Assembly: GCF_011745365.1 (NCBI RefSeq)
Contig: NW_024468912.1
Location: 4,898,001-4,962,000 of the forward strand
Direction of reading: 5' to 3'
From: Cryphonectria parasitica EP155
Taxonomy: Eukaryota > Ascomycota > Sordariomycetes > Diaporthales > Cryphonectriaceae
Length of the DNA stretch: 64,000 bases
In this document: positions 1 through 9,257 of the stretch, one piece after another
Layout of the letters: each line of letters begins with the position of its first letter
Position numbering within the stretch: the first letter of the stretch is position 1
Notes under the pieces: generated by a model
Database searches by the model: none
Told to the model about the DNA's origin: nothing
What the model saw: the letters and a program-made list of their open reading frames with translations, nothing else
Translations under genes and position numbers: made by a program

Positions 1-96
1 ATCGTCACAGCTGCCAAGCCAACGACAGAGGGAGGAGCTGGCCTGGCAGAGGCATTCTGGCAGTGGACTGAAGACCAGATCAAGCCTTATGCATAG
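1..96 (+). CDS. C-terminal end of a short-chain dehydrogenase/reductase (partial)
   Basis: An open frame enters from the left edge and ends with TAG at 94-96, giving 31 residues. The tail (TEGGAGLAEAFWQWTEDQIK, then PYA) has the shape of the C-terminus of fungal retinol-dehydrogenase-like or WWOX-like short-chain dehydrogenases, which often end with a tryptophan-rich helix followed by a KP-aromatic tail. Only the tail is visible, so neither the Rossmann glycine motif nor the YxxxK catalytic motif can be checked. The family call is an inference from this short similarity. Confidence 0.5.
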   Translation: MVTAAKPTTEGGAGLAEAFWQWTEDQIKPYA

Positions 97-213
97 ACAA
101 TCTGTTGGGGAAGGATTGCCTGAGTCGAGAGATCTTTACTATGTCATTTGTCTTACATGTATTTGGGTCAACTCGTAACGCACCCCTTGTTGCGTACATA
201 ATAGATTGCTGAC

Positions 214-1305
214 TCAAAGCCCGTCAATAAACTTCTTAATCTCCCACACACTATTCTCAAAGAACTCCACCAAAGTCTGCTTGACAAAGTACTCAGCCCC
301 GTGAACCATGCCAAGAGTTGTTCTCCCTACGACCTTGACATCCGCCCTGGCCAGTTTCCTGGCGTATTCGTTGCCCTCGTCCCGGAACGGATCCAGCTCG
401 GCCGTGACGATCATGTGAGGCGGGAGACCCCGCAGCTCGTCGTCACTGGCCCAAAACGGCCAAGCAAGCGGGTTCGTTGTATTTTCCCCAGAGGGATCGT
501 ACATCCTGGCGTACAGCGCAACAGTGGCCATGTCCATCATGTAGCCGTCGTTCTCGACCAGGCTGGGCAGCTCAGCAAGTTTCCACTCCCTGGACTGGCC
601 CATGGCGCCAGCAATGTAGGGGACCACCGCGAAGACGCCATCAATAGTGTCGACCCACCCCTCCTTGTTCGCCTTCAGCGCGGTTGCTGTGGCGAGGTTT
701 CCCCCGCCGCTCTCGCCCTGGAGAATGAGCTTTCCGACCCCCAGCTCCGACCGGTGCTCGTGAACCCAGCGGACGGCCGTCGCACAGTCGTTGAGACCGG
801 CTGGGAACGGGTAATCACCCGTCTTGGTGTAGGCGTTGCGGAAATACACCGTGACCACCACGAGCCCTGTCGCCGCCAGGGCCTCGGCCCAGCTGTTCTG
901 CGGCGGGCTGTCTGTTGGGCCCAAGACCATGCCGCCGCCGTGGAAGTAGACCAGGGCAGGGAGGGGCCCGTCTCCAGCGCCTGCTGAGGGCTTTCGGATG
1001 GTCAGGCGCAGCTGCGTGCCGTCAGGTTCCGGAATGAGCTTGTCAGAGGCTGTGATGGATGGGAAGGGGAACCTTTCGAGGTTTGGGAGTTCTGCTATGC
1101 TGTAGAAGGCTTCTTGGGCCTCGTCGGCTTTGGACACAATTTCCCGTATGGGCTCGAGCGGCCCGTCTTTGGAAACGGTTGAGACGGGCGTGTTCTTCTC
1201 AACTCCCCATTGGTGGAGCAGGGTTCGGAGTTTGGGGTGCACGCGAGGATCCGTGGCCAGACACATGTCTGGATCGCCCAGCCTCCCTGGCTGCTTGGAT
1301 GCCAT
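214..1305 (-). CDS. HSL-type alpha/beta-hydrolase (esterase/lipase)
   Basis: Single-exon gene for a 363-residue serine hydrolase of the hormone-sensitive-lipase (GDXG) type, expected to hydrolyse short acyl esters. Visible motifs are the oxyanion-hole HGGG (about 122-125), the nucleophile elbow GESGGG (Ser about 199), an acidic residue in LDPFRDE (about 305-309) and the catalytic His in MVHGAEYF (about 335), so the triad looks complete. I chose the ATG at 1305 (MASKQPGRLG). The frame stays open to 1431 and would add 42 residues with a Leu/Ile-rich stretch that could be a signal anchor; without transcript data this longer form cannot be excluded, and it would change the location from cytosol to membrane. 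A second esterase of the same type lies at 7525-8583. Confidence 0.85.
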   Translation of the reverse strand: MASKQPGRLGDPDMCLATDPRVHPKLRTLLHQWGVEKNTPVSTVSKDGPLEPIREIVSKADEAQEAFYSIAELPNLERFPFPSITASDKLIPEPDGTQLRLTIRKPSAGAGDGPLPALVYFHGGGMVLGPTDSPPQNSWAEALAATGLVVVTVYFRNAYTKTGDYPFPAGLNDCATAVRWVHEHRSELGVGKLILQGESGGGNLATATALKANKEGWVDTIDGVFAVVPYIAGAMGQSREWKLAELPSLVENDGYMMDMATVALYARMYDPSGENTTNPLAWPFWASDDELRGLPPHMIVTAELDPFRDEGNEYARKLARADVKVVGRTTLGMVHGAEYFVKQTLVEFFENSVWEIKKFIDGL

Positions 1306-2525
1306 GATTTGCTTGGCCTGATTGGACGCTTTGGGGTTAATTGGGGTGATGAGGAGAAGTAGGAGTAGTATGAGAATGGTAACGTGGTGAGGCAGGATTA
1401 CCACAAATCCAAGGTAACTTGGTGGTAACACTTAGGCGAACAATGAACTGCTGCTGCTGCAGTGGCTACGGTATGGATTAAATACAGTTTCTTTCTCGTC
1501 GAATAGATAAAAGAGGGCACCAATAGGACAACAAGTTATTCCACTTTCTCCATAGTACGCTTGATCAATTCTAAGCATTGCTGCATGGTACATATATCAT
1601 GTAGCTGGAGCCGAGGTGCAAAGCTTGACTCGCAGGGACTTTTGCAAAAGGCAGTTGGAACCTGTCAATTGGCGAACCCTTGCAAAATGTGCCGATGAAC
1701 CCAGGAGGGTGCCAAGGGTTGATGGAGCACCACCTGTCGGCGCTGCTTTTGCTTATCAATCCAACCAGCAGAAGGGGTTCCGTGCATGGCATGACCCGTG
1801 ACGTTAATTTGTCGGCCTTAGGATGAATCAAGGGCTTACAGTGCTGTGTGTGGGATGAGCCTGTGCCTCTCTTATATAGAACTTGCTAAGGGACACTTCC
1901 AATAGCATCGTGCACGTGAGACCATCAGACGGGAGAATGGAATCCTTCGCGGCAAGCCGAATATTCGAAAGTCTGGGATATCTCGCAACTTGCACGCTGC
2001 TACTTTGAATGGCAGTCATCGGTCCAACTTCAAACAAGGCATTTCCCTTGAATGAGGACGTCTACACAACTCGATGGAACAGTGTGAAGTGATAACGTCC
2101 AAACTGCGGCAATTACGATGAACGTTGTATACTTGGTACTTAAATACGTAATTGAGACCTTTCGACAGCTCAACTCGTTGCACTTGCCGTCCTACGTCAT
2201 TGGAGCATTACTTGAACGTAATTGGCATGTGATATCAAACTATTCACAGATGGGCAGGAGCAATGTAGTGGCAGAGGCAGGCAGATGATTAATTTGTCCA
2301 AGAGGGATCCTGAACCTGCCCTTGACAGGCGAAAACAACATTCATCGTAGACACATCTCTGCACTCAGTATCGTTATAATCGGTTCCCGTACCTGAGTTC
2401 TGTCTTTCTTGACGAACATCTGAAACCCTTGGGCATTGAAGCAGACTTCCACCTACTCAGGTAAGTACTTACCATTTCACATTCACTCTGAACTTCATGC
2501 TCGTACTAATCATCCATCGCCAGCC
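1306..2525. other. Intergenic region upstream of an esterase (minus) and a phospholipase-like gene (plus)
   Basis: No supported gene. The frames here are short and without recognisable motifs. The stretch should hold the promoters of the two divergent flanking genes; a TATA-like TATATAGA is seen at about 1873. The part 1306-1431 may be coding if the esterase uses its upstream start. Confidence 0.5.
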
Positions 2526-3003
2526 ATGTATCTTCTCACGATTCTATTCCTTCTCGCTGCAGCAGTCTTGGCGATTCCGGCCATTGGGACTGTGCCGACT
2601 TTCGACGCCTCAGAACCCGATCCTCAAGAGCGCATCACCGACAAGTACCTCTTCAATCTGACTCTCGAACAGTTCATCGTCCACCGCAAGCTCCGAGTCC
2701 CTAAAAGCCTGGACTGGACCTCTGATGGCTGCACGCGCGCGCCGGACAACCCTATGGGATTCCACTTCAAGCCGGCCTGCTAGCGACATGACTTCGGCTA
2801 CAGGAACTACAAAGCCCAAGATAGGTTCACCAAAGATGCCAAAAAGATGATCGATGGTAACTTTAAAACGGAGTAAGTAATGGACCACCACTGAAAACCC
2901 TTGAGGATTGTCCCACTCCCCAATCCCCTAGCCCGCGGTACGAAGCGAAGGCGTCCATCCATTCCGCCCGTGTGACAGTTGGTAATGACAAAGGTGCAAT
3001 TAG

Positions 3004-3148
3004 TCTGCGGCATCAATGTAAAAAGCACATCATTCGCCGCGCCGCATGTTACATAGCGGCAGAGACCTACTACCTTTGGGCAAGACGATCTGGCCGACTG
3101 GGTTCGGCATCAAGTGGTGTCGAGGCTGAGGAGATTGAAATGCTTTAA
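3004..3148 (+). other. Candidate terminal exon A of the phospholipase-like gene
   Basis: Acceptor AG at 3002-3003. In phase with the donor at 2873 it encodes DLRHQC, RRAACYIAAETYY and WARR and stops at TAA 3146-3148. Compare exon B at 3191-3338: the two align as D-L-x-x-Q-C, then A-C-x-x-x-A-x-x-Y-Y, then A-R-R. The 42 bases between the stop of A and the start of B carry a branch-like CTGAT and a T-rich tract, as expected in front of a functional acceptor. Confidence 0.55.
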
Positions 3149-3190
3149 CCCTTGATTCGCTCACTGATAATTTCTTTATCACGTGTCCAG

Positions 3191-3338
3191 CCTGCTCCAA
3201 CAGTGCTCGTACGAGGCCAGTGTGAAGCGGAAGGCCTGCGATCGTCTTGCACAGCTCTACTATAAGATGGCCAGAAGATGGGGCTGGATGAAGGAAGGCG
3301 TTGTGAGTTCAGAAAGACTGAGATTTGCCTTCTCATAG
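3191..3338 (+). other. Candidate terminal exon B of the phospholipase-like gene
   Basis: Acceptor CAG at 3188-3190. In phase with the same donor it encodes DLLQQC, KRKACDRLAQLYYKMARRWG and stops at TAG 3336-3338. It is about as long as exon A (148 versus 145 bases) and carries the same conserved Cys and Tyr-Tyr positions, but is clearly diverged from it, so the duplication is not recent. Confidence 0.5.
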
Positions 3339-3685
3339 TGATGGATACGGACAAGTCTCGGCGCGGTCACAATGGGATATGACTGTGTTTAGGAGTTGTG
3401 GCCCTTTGTTATACCTTCCTCAGCCGCAGAGTGCTTATACTCATTACAAAGACAGCAATAATGAAACTCACTATTTCTTATTTTTATTTTTGACTGAACG
3501 TAGTGATGCGCTGGTTAACTAAATGCTGCTTCATGCTAAATATCCAGCGATTTCAGTATTATATCATTAGCTAATTTAATTATTATTCTTGATGATTTAT
3601 GTAACTATTTGGCAACATCCACAACCCCGCTCATTCTTTCCTGTAATTCGTTGAATTCGGCGTAAATAAATGAGGACCTACAGAA
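3339..3685. other. Convergent 3' region
   Basis: AT-rich spacer between two convergent genes. I see no coding pattern or RNA gene here. Confidence 0.5.
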
Positions 3686-5009
3686 TCATGAGCTGTTGGG
3701 GCACACGTTGCAGGCCAGCCTGTCGGAGTTGACGCCGCAGGGACAGCACATGGTAATCAAGTTGGAGCCACACATGAAGAAACAACTCTCCACACTCTCA
3801 ATAGCCTGCTCCTGGTTGGTGCCCAACTGCTTCCGCACGGTGCGACACGTGGGATCGTCGCAAGCCTCGTAGAGCGAAATCATTACGTCGGCGCAGGTGG
3901 AATCGTTGCCATGTTGTTCCAAGACGGTTATACCTGCTATTGGGTCGCCGTAGGCGCATCCTGGCGTGCAGTGGTGGTCTTGATTGGTTGAAATTTAATT
4001 ATGGTCTGGTTAGCATGGGTCAGTCTCGTTGAAGGCGGGGGGGGGGGGGGAAGTTGAGTTTTAAGGGCTGGTGCTGGTTTTGTGTAAAACTCTTACTTGT
4101 CAGTTCTGAAGTGGAGGTAGTTGTGGTAGATGAAGCGGAAGAAGACGAGGTGGTCGAGGTGGAAGAGGTGGTGGTTGAGGAAGACGAGCCGTCTGTTGTG
4201 ATGGTCTTGGTTTTGTATATAGAGTCTGGGGCTGGATTCGTGTGTGCAGATGCCAAGACACTGGTGCTTGACACCGTTGTCGTCGTCGATGTCGTCGTGG
4301 ACAAGGATGTGGTTGTCGAGACCGTCGTAGAGAGCACGGTCGTGGTGACAGAACTGGCTGCCGGCTGCGTCGGTGATGGCGACTGGGTCACCGTCACAGT
4401 AGGGCGCCGAGCCGTTGTCGTTGTGCTCGTTGTCGCCGTTACCGTGAACGTTGTGCTCGAGACGTACAGCGTCGGCTTGGGTCTCATTGTGATGGTGGCG
4501 GTGACCGTTGTCGAGACCAAGACAGAGGAGGGGGAGGAAGAGGAAGAGGCGGCGGCGGCACCGCAGTGCGTGGTGAGCTCGATAGAGAGGCCCACGACGG
4601 CGGCGGCCAGCAGCGCAATACATATGGCGAGGATGATCTTCACCGTCCATGCGCGGCAGCTCTGGTCGCGCTTCTCGTTGATCCAGGCCCCGATGGCTGT
4701 GTGGTTGAGGTCGTCGCGGAAGGATCCCATCTCGTACGTACTCATCCTTTTGTGCTGAGTATCAGTAGGTTCTTCTACCAGGACAACGTCTGGGATCGTT
4801 GTCGTGATCCTAGGGAGTTTATCACCTGTTGGAAATGTTGTTGAGCGCAGTGGTGGCGGTGGTGTTCTCGGCTGTGTAAAGCGTGCCTCGTCTTCCACTT
4901 CGTCGGTGAAGGAATAAGCTGGGGGGCTTCTTTTGGTAGGACTCGGACTGGGGGCAGAATCTGATGATGCGAGGGGAAACAGTATTGAGCGCAGGTTCTG
5001 GTTCTGCAT
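3686..5009 (-). CDS. Single-pass membrane protein with Ser/Thr-rich stalk and Cys-rich C-terminal domain
   Basis: Two exons (5009-4097 and 3978-3686; intron 118 bases with GTAAGA donor, TGCTAAC branch and AAG acceptor) give about 401 residues. A Pro/Ser-rich N-terminal region is followed by one transmembrane helix (IILAICIALLAAAVVGLSIE), then about 150 residues that are almost only Ser, Thr and Val, typical of O-mannosylated cell-wall stalks. The second exon adds a compact domain with about twelve cysteines (CTPGC, CC-C, C-C spacing) ending in NVCPNSS. Cysteine content on both sides of the inferred junction and frame continuity support the splice. Topology is inferred as type II, with the Cys-rich head outside. 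I do not recognise the family; it could be a surface sensor or adhesin. The ATG at 5009 was chosen because the frame further upstream looks like leader sequence. Confidence 0.6.
4037..4050 (+). repeat. G14 homopolymer inside an intron
   Basis: A run of 14 G on the plus strand, which is C14 in the transcript strand, lies within the intron of the Cys-rich membrane protein gene, about 60 bases before its acceptor. Length is likely to vary between strains. Confidence 0.85.
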
Positions 5010-5524
5010 TGTCAAAGTTGTAGTAGAGTGTCTGGGTAAGAGGGCGTCTTGTGTAACATCTTTGTTGGCGTGTGCATAGTTATATAGTAGTTGTGCGCCA
5101 GCGACTCCTCTCGTCACGATAAATCTGCTACTCGCTGACAATACTTTTGAGGCAAAAAGCAGACCTTCACTACCATCTGTCCTTTCATGAGTATCTTTGT
5201 GGGCAAGGAGCTTCCTAGATTTTGTGCGTGAGTCTTGGTGAGAGTCACCCACCATGTGCCTCACAGATTTGTAGGGAGTCACATAAAACTAGCTGCAATC
5301 TCTTTAGGACAGGACACAAGCATTTCCCATTCTATGTTCTCTCGTGATAGTTTCTGTCTTTGTTGTGTAAATACAAAGGAAAAAAAGCCGAATAAGTGGT
5401 ATCTCATTGATGATCATGACGTTTCAAAACCCCCTTTCCCATAGTCGAGCTCGCCGATTTTTTTTCCCCCACTGTTACCAAAATTCTACTCCTTCTCCCT
5501 TTCCCAGGCATAAATAACACAGAC
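5010..5524. other. Promoter of the membrane-protein gene and 3' flank of the histone chaperone gene
   Basis: No gene seen. A TATATA element at about 5080-5085 lies roughly 75 bases upstream of the ATG of the minus-strand membrane-protein gene. Confidence 0.4.
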
Positions 5525-6526
5525 TTAGGACATCTCAACATCATCATCGTGCTCATCGTCCGTGTTGTCAATCTCGAGACCATCCAGCTCGTCATCGCTG
5601 TCGATGGTGTCGGCCATAAAGTAGTCGATGGCACTGGGGAAGATGTCCTCGGCAATGGCCACGGCACACTCGTGACCAGCAGGGAAGGTCTCGACATCCT
5701 CCTCGGGGAAGTCCTCATCCTCGTCGTCGTCATCCTCCTCCACATCGGGGCCGTTTCCGCTCAGGGCGGCCTGGCGCTTGGCCTCCAGCTCGTTCTTGGC
5801 TTCGACGCTCTCGGCGGCGCTGGTCCAGCGGCCGCGGTAGGAGAAGAAGTTGAAGAAGGAGATGGCGCCGTTGGTGGCGGCCTCGAGGCGGTCGGCGAGA
5901 GCCTTGTACTCGGGCATCTTGCGGGCCTCGGCGTCGCGGCTCTTGCGGGCGTCACCGGCCAGCACGCCATCGAGCTGCTGGGCGGGGTTCTGCTTCTGGG
6001 CAAGCCAGAAGTTGTAGGCGGCATCGGTCAGGCCCTCGGTCAGGTCCTTGCCGGCCTTCCAGTTGACGCGCACGGGCTCAGACACGAGGCCAGCGGAGCC
6101 GTCCTTGCCGTAGCGGTAGTAGAAGGTCTTCTCGAGGACCGAGTCGGCAAACCACTCGTTCTCAGACCAGTGGAAGCGGATGGTCACGGAGCGGGGCTCG
6201 CCAAAGTTGCTGAGGCCGACCTGCGACGGGTGGGCAGAGGCAGGGATCTCGGGACGGCCGACCTCGATGCCCTTGAGTGCCTTGGCGAAGACCTCGAGGT
6301 CGCTGCTGGTGATGGCAGCCTCGAGCTCGGTGGACGCGTGGTCGAAGACGACGGCCCAGAAGTTGGGGATCTTGGCGATGGTGCTCTGACGTGCCTGGAG
6401 GATGTCCCTGGTCATCAGGTACTGCTTGGCTGTGATCTCGGTGTCGACATCACAGAGGCTGGCCTCGAGGAGCTGGAGCTCCTTGATAGCAGAAGGGTCG
6501 ATGACAAACTCTTCAGAGGTCGACAT
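5525..6526 (-). CDS. SET/Vps75-type nucleosome assembly (NAP family) histone chaperone
   Basis: Single exon, 333 residues. The N-terminal long helix leads into AKIPNFWAVVF, the hallmark of SET/TAF-I and Vps75 proteins; the earmuff beta-sheet carries VTIRFHWSENEWF and KTFYYRYGKDG, close to the NAP-domain consensus. The C-terminus has the expected acidic tails (DVEEDDDDEDEDFPEED and DDEHDDDVEMS). These proteins bind H3-H4 or H2A-H2B and help chromatin assembly and histone acetylation in the nucleus. The ATG at 6526 (MSTSEEFVID) is preferred because the upstream extension looks like leader. The dimerisation helix is shorter than in true Nap1, which favours the SET/Vps75 branch. Confidence 0.88.
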   Translation of the reverse strand: MSTSEEFVIDPSAIKELQLLEASLCDVDTEITAKQYLMTRDILQARQSTIAKIPNFWAVVFDHASTELEAAITSSDLEVFAKALKGIEVGRPEIPASAHPSQVGLSNFGEPRSVTIRFHWSENEWFADSVLEKTFYYRYGKDGSAGLVSEPVRVNWKAGKDLTEGLTDAAYNFWLAQKQNPAQQLDGVLAGDARKSRDAEARKMPEYKALADRLEAATNGAISFFNFFSYRGRWTSAAESVEAKNELEAKRQAALSGNGPDVEEDDDDEDEDFPEEDVETFPAGHECAVAIAEDIFPSAIDYFMADTIDSDDELDGLEIDNTDDEHDDDVEMS

Positions 6527-7524
6527 GCTGGCGGTTTTGAAAGAGAAGTAGAGTGTGTGTGAGAAGCAGAATGAAAATCGAGCGGTTGGGTTTTTGTTGA
6601 TGAAAGGTTTTCGGCTGGTGGGGACGAGATCTTGTTGTTGACCTCTTTGCACGTAGTGAAGAGGGAAGGAAAAAGAAGTAAGACGGGGGCGAAGGTGCAA
6701 GAGGAAAGAATGCGTGGAAGAAGTGAAAGTGAGAGCACGAAAGAAGAGGAGAGAAAAAAGAAGGGCTGATGAGATTTAAATATTGTTTTGAGCAGCAGCC
6801 TGATTGGGCTGGATTGCATGGATCACCGCGTTGCTGCAGGCTAAGGAGGGGGGCGATTTGCTAGGAGAGGATGGATGAGAGCAACAAGAAGAAAAAAACA
6901 TTAAAAAAAAATCTGACAGCGGACTGCTCCAGTCCCAACCCCACTAACGACAGGGTTGATCGCGAACCTGCCTCTGGTACTTGCCTTAAAGTAACGATTC
7001 GGATTTGACCAAGTGCTATTCTCTGATTGGAGCTTTTTCTCTTTCATTTCTTTTTCCTTTCCTTCCATTTATGCAGCCTATGAAAATTATGCACGTTCCT
7101 TACTTGTGTAAGTGGATTGGAACAGTTTTCTTTCATTCTGGGGGGTGGGGGGTGGGAGGGTTGGCTAGGGACACAGGCCTGGACAAAGGCAGCCTGCAGT
7201 GTGGCACACCAAATTTCTATGATGAGGTGGAGAACTTGTTAAGCCAGAGCGGCGACGTTGAAAATCAAGGGTCCAGCTGAGTCATGGTTTTGTATTTTTC
7301 TGTTTTGTTTCTACCTGTTTGTCCTTTTCTTTCCACGCCATGAACACATCAGATACACACCATTTACAAGATTGATCAGTGGCATGCAAAGATGTAGTTG
7401 GCCATGGTCTAAGTATAAATATATACTGATATTCCATTTATGCTGGCTTGGTGAAAGCTCCGTCAGAGAGGAGAGTCCGCGCTTCCATACCACCCCAAGG
7501 AAACAAATGACCACCACACCTTCA
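6527..7524. other. Intergenic region with a G-rich tract
   Basis: No gene supported. The part next to 6526 is purine-rich on this strand, hence a CT-rich leader for the minus-strand chaperone gene. A G-rich run sits at 7140-7160. Confidence 0.5.
7140..7160 (+). repeat. Potential G-quadruplex tract
   Basis: Two runs of six G and two runs of three G are separated by single bases, satisfying the simple four-run G-quadruplex rule. It lies about 360 bases past the stop codon of the esterase at 7525-8583. Confidence 0.6.
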
Positions 7525-8583
7525 TCATACAGTCCCAACAGCCTTCTTCCGGTTCTCGTACGCAGTCCGAACCACACTCGGGGTCCCTGAGCTCTCAAAT
7601 CCATGAGGCACCCCAGGGTATAGATGGAACTCAACCTCCACGTTGGCCTGCAACAGCCTGGCCGCGTACTGCAAGTCTTCATCCCGGAACAGGTCCAGCC
7701 CAGCAGTGTCGATATACGTCTTAGGGAGCCCGAAAAGGTCCTCCACCTTTGCCCGGCCGGGCGCATCATAGATGCTGACATCTGCGTCTTCCTTGCCAGC
7801 CTTGTCCGCCCCGAGGTACGCCGCCCACCCGATGGCGTTGTCGTTGTCCGTCCAGCCCAGGTACGGCCTGACAGGCCAGTCGGGTCCGTACTTGGTGCGG
7901 TCGTCGAGCATGGGATAGACCAGGACCTGTTTGGCGAGTGGCGGGCTCAGGCCCCTGTCGCGGGCCACGATCGTCGTGCCCGCGGCAATACCACCGCCCG
8001 CGCTCTCGCCATAGATTATAAGCCGTGCCGGGTCGATGCCCATGGACTCTGCGTTTTCGGACAACCATTTCAGCCCGGCGAATGCATCCTCCACGGGGCC
8101 TGGGGCGGGATTCTCTGGCGCCACCCGATACGCGACCGCGAACACCTGCACACCCCAAAGGTCCACGTTGTGCCTGATGAGCGGCCCAAAGATGTCGACG
8201 CTGCCGGCGAGCATCCCGCCGCCATGGACATGATAGACCGCAGGACGAGGCTTCTCTCCATCCTGGAGTGCTGCGCGGTGTTTCTCCTGTGCGAAGCGGT
8301 GCACAATAATCGTGGCGCCGTCAAACGTCTTGATTTCAGTTGTGGTCTCCGTGACTGGTTCCGTCAAGACGACATGCCGGGCAGCCCCCATCTCGATTGA
8401 GCTTTGCATCAGAGAGTTGCTGAAGGCCCGGATGTCGTGCGCCGTCTTCATCTCGGGGACCTCCAGATTTTTAAACTCGCTGTCCTTGATGGCTGCCCAA
8501 TACTCTGGATCCATGCCAATCGTCGTCCCCGCCTGTCGAGACGGCGTACTTTCCGTGACGGCCTGTGCGTCGGTTGAATCCAT
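7525..8583 (-). CDS. HSL-type alpha/beta-hydrolase (esterase/lipase)
   Basis: Single exon, 352 residues from the ATG at 8583 (MDSTDAQAVT). Visible catalytic features are HGGG (120-123), YGESAGGG with nucleophile Ser about 194, LDLFRDED with candidate Asp 297 or 301, and VPHGFE with His about 327. It belongs to the same GDXG esterase class as the gene at 214-1305 but is clearly diverged, so it is not a fresh tandem copy. Substrate unknown: carboxyl esters of short acyl chains are usual for the class. The upstream frame to 8787 is open but looks like leader. No signal peptide, so cytosolic location is likely. Confidence 0.88.
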   Translation of the reverse strand: MDSTDAQAVTESTPSRQAGTTIGMDPEYWAAIKDSEFKNLEVPEMKTAHDIRAFSNSLMQSSIEMGAARHVVLTEPVTETTTEIKTFDGATIIVHRFAQEKHRAALQDGEKPRPAVYHVHGGGMLAGSVDIFGPLIRHNVDLWGVQVFAVAYRVAPENPAPGPVEDAFAGLKWLSENAESMGIDPARLIIYGESAGGGIAAGTTIVARDRGLSPPLAKQVLVYPMLDDRTKYGPDWPVRPYLGWTDNDNAIGWAAYLGADKAGKEDADVSIYDAPGRAKVEDLFGLPKTYIDTAGLDLFRDEDLQYAARLLQANVEVEFHLYPGVPHGFESSGTPSVVRTAYENRKKAVGTV

Positions 8584-9257
8584 GATGCTTTTATGCCAGC
8601 TGTACTTGAAAGTTGTTCGAGGATGGATGGATGGTGCTCTGATGCTGTGAAGATACAAGAGATCCGAGATGCAGAAGTCAAGCACCCAACGCTGGATATT
8701 TATTATTTCCCTGGAAAGCGGAGATATAAGTTTAGCCTTGGTTTTCTTCCTCTGATGTTCTCCAATTGTGCATGTGGATCTGTACATAAAGTATGTGACG
8801 CACAGAACTCATTACAGTCAGAGGGGACATCCTTTCGACCGCGAAGGAGTTGGTAAGCTGAGGGGTGCGGGGCTCGGACTCACGGTCATCTTTTATTGTC
8901 CATTCCCGTCTGCCGCAAGTCAATCGTTAAGAATCAATTTCCTTTGTTAGGCGGCGGCGGGTAATGCATGACTCGAATTTTGTTACCACATTCGGCTGGC
9001 TGGCTCCTGAACCAAAGATGAACATGAAGCACGACGACTTGACGATCTGTAAGCAGGTATGAGGCCAAAGCGTACCTCGGACCCCGGGATGTGCGCGGGT
9101 GCCCGGTGGCTGTCGCAGGGTATCGTTGCAATTGATTCTATTTCGCGCCGAGTCACACCGATAAGTATGACACCGAATAAATGTGGTCTCTTGGCTGATA
9201 CGATGTCGTCAAAACCCGAATGTCGTCCAGGTTTGGCGCATGACAGTGTGTTGTACG
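8584..9257. other. Promoter of the esterase gene and 3' flank of the transporter gene
   Basis: No gene seen. On the minus strand a TTATAT element occurs about 130 bases upstream of the esterase start. Confidence 0.4.

Larger units (their letters stand above)
2526..3338 (+). pseudogene. Secreted phospholipase A2-like gene, interrupted by TAG; two candidate last exons
   Basis: The first exon (2526-2872) begins with a signal peptide (MYLLTILFLLAAAVLAIP) and continues into the prokaryotic/fungal secreted phospholipase A2 fold: SLDWTSDGC, NPMGF, then the calcium-binding and catalytic His-Asp segment RHDFGYRNYK. Family members release fatty acids from the sn-2 position of phospholipids. An in-frame TAG at 2781-2783 falls one codon before RHDFGYRNYK, so the product would end before the catalytic His. 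Beyond it the frame is open to a good donor (GTAAGT at 2873). Two separate exons then fit in phase: 3004-3148 (acceptor AATTAG, starts DLRHQC) and 3191-3338 (acceptor GTCCAG, starts DLLQQC). Both encode the family's DL..QC...AC..A..YY helix and each has its own stop. The stop could be a recent null allele or a sequencing error; readthrough is less likely. Confidence 0.7.

Noticed and set aside
2781..2783. Programmed stop-codon readthrough in the phospholipase-like gene
   Set aside because: The context UAG-CGA does not match the leaky UGA-CUA or UAG-CAR-YYA contexts known to me; mutation or error is simpler.
5549..6562. 337-codon open frame on the plus strand
   Set aside because: Lies entirely opposite the SET/NAP gene; its Gly/Leu/Val-rich product is the mirror of GC-biased codons and has no motif.
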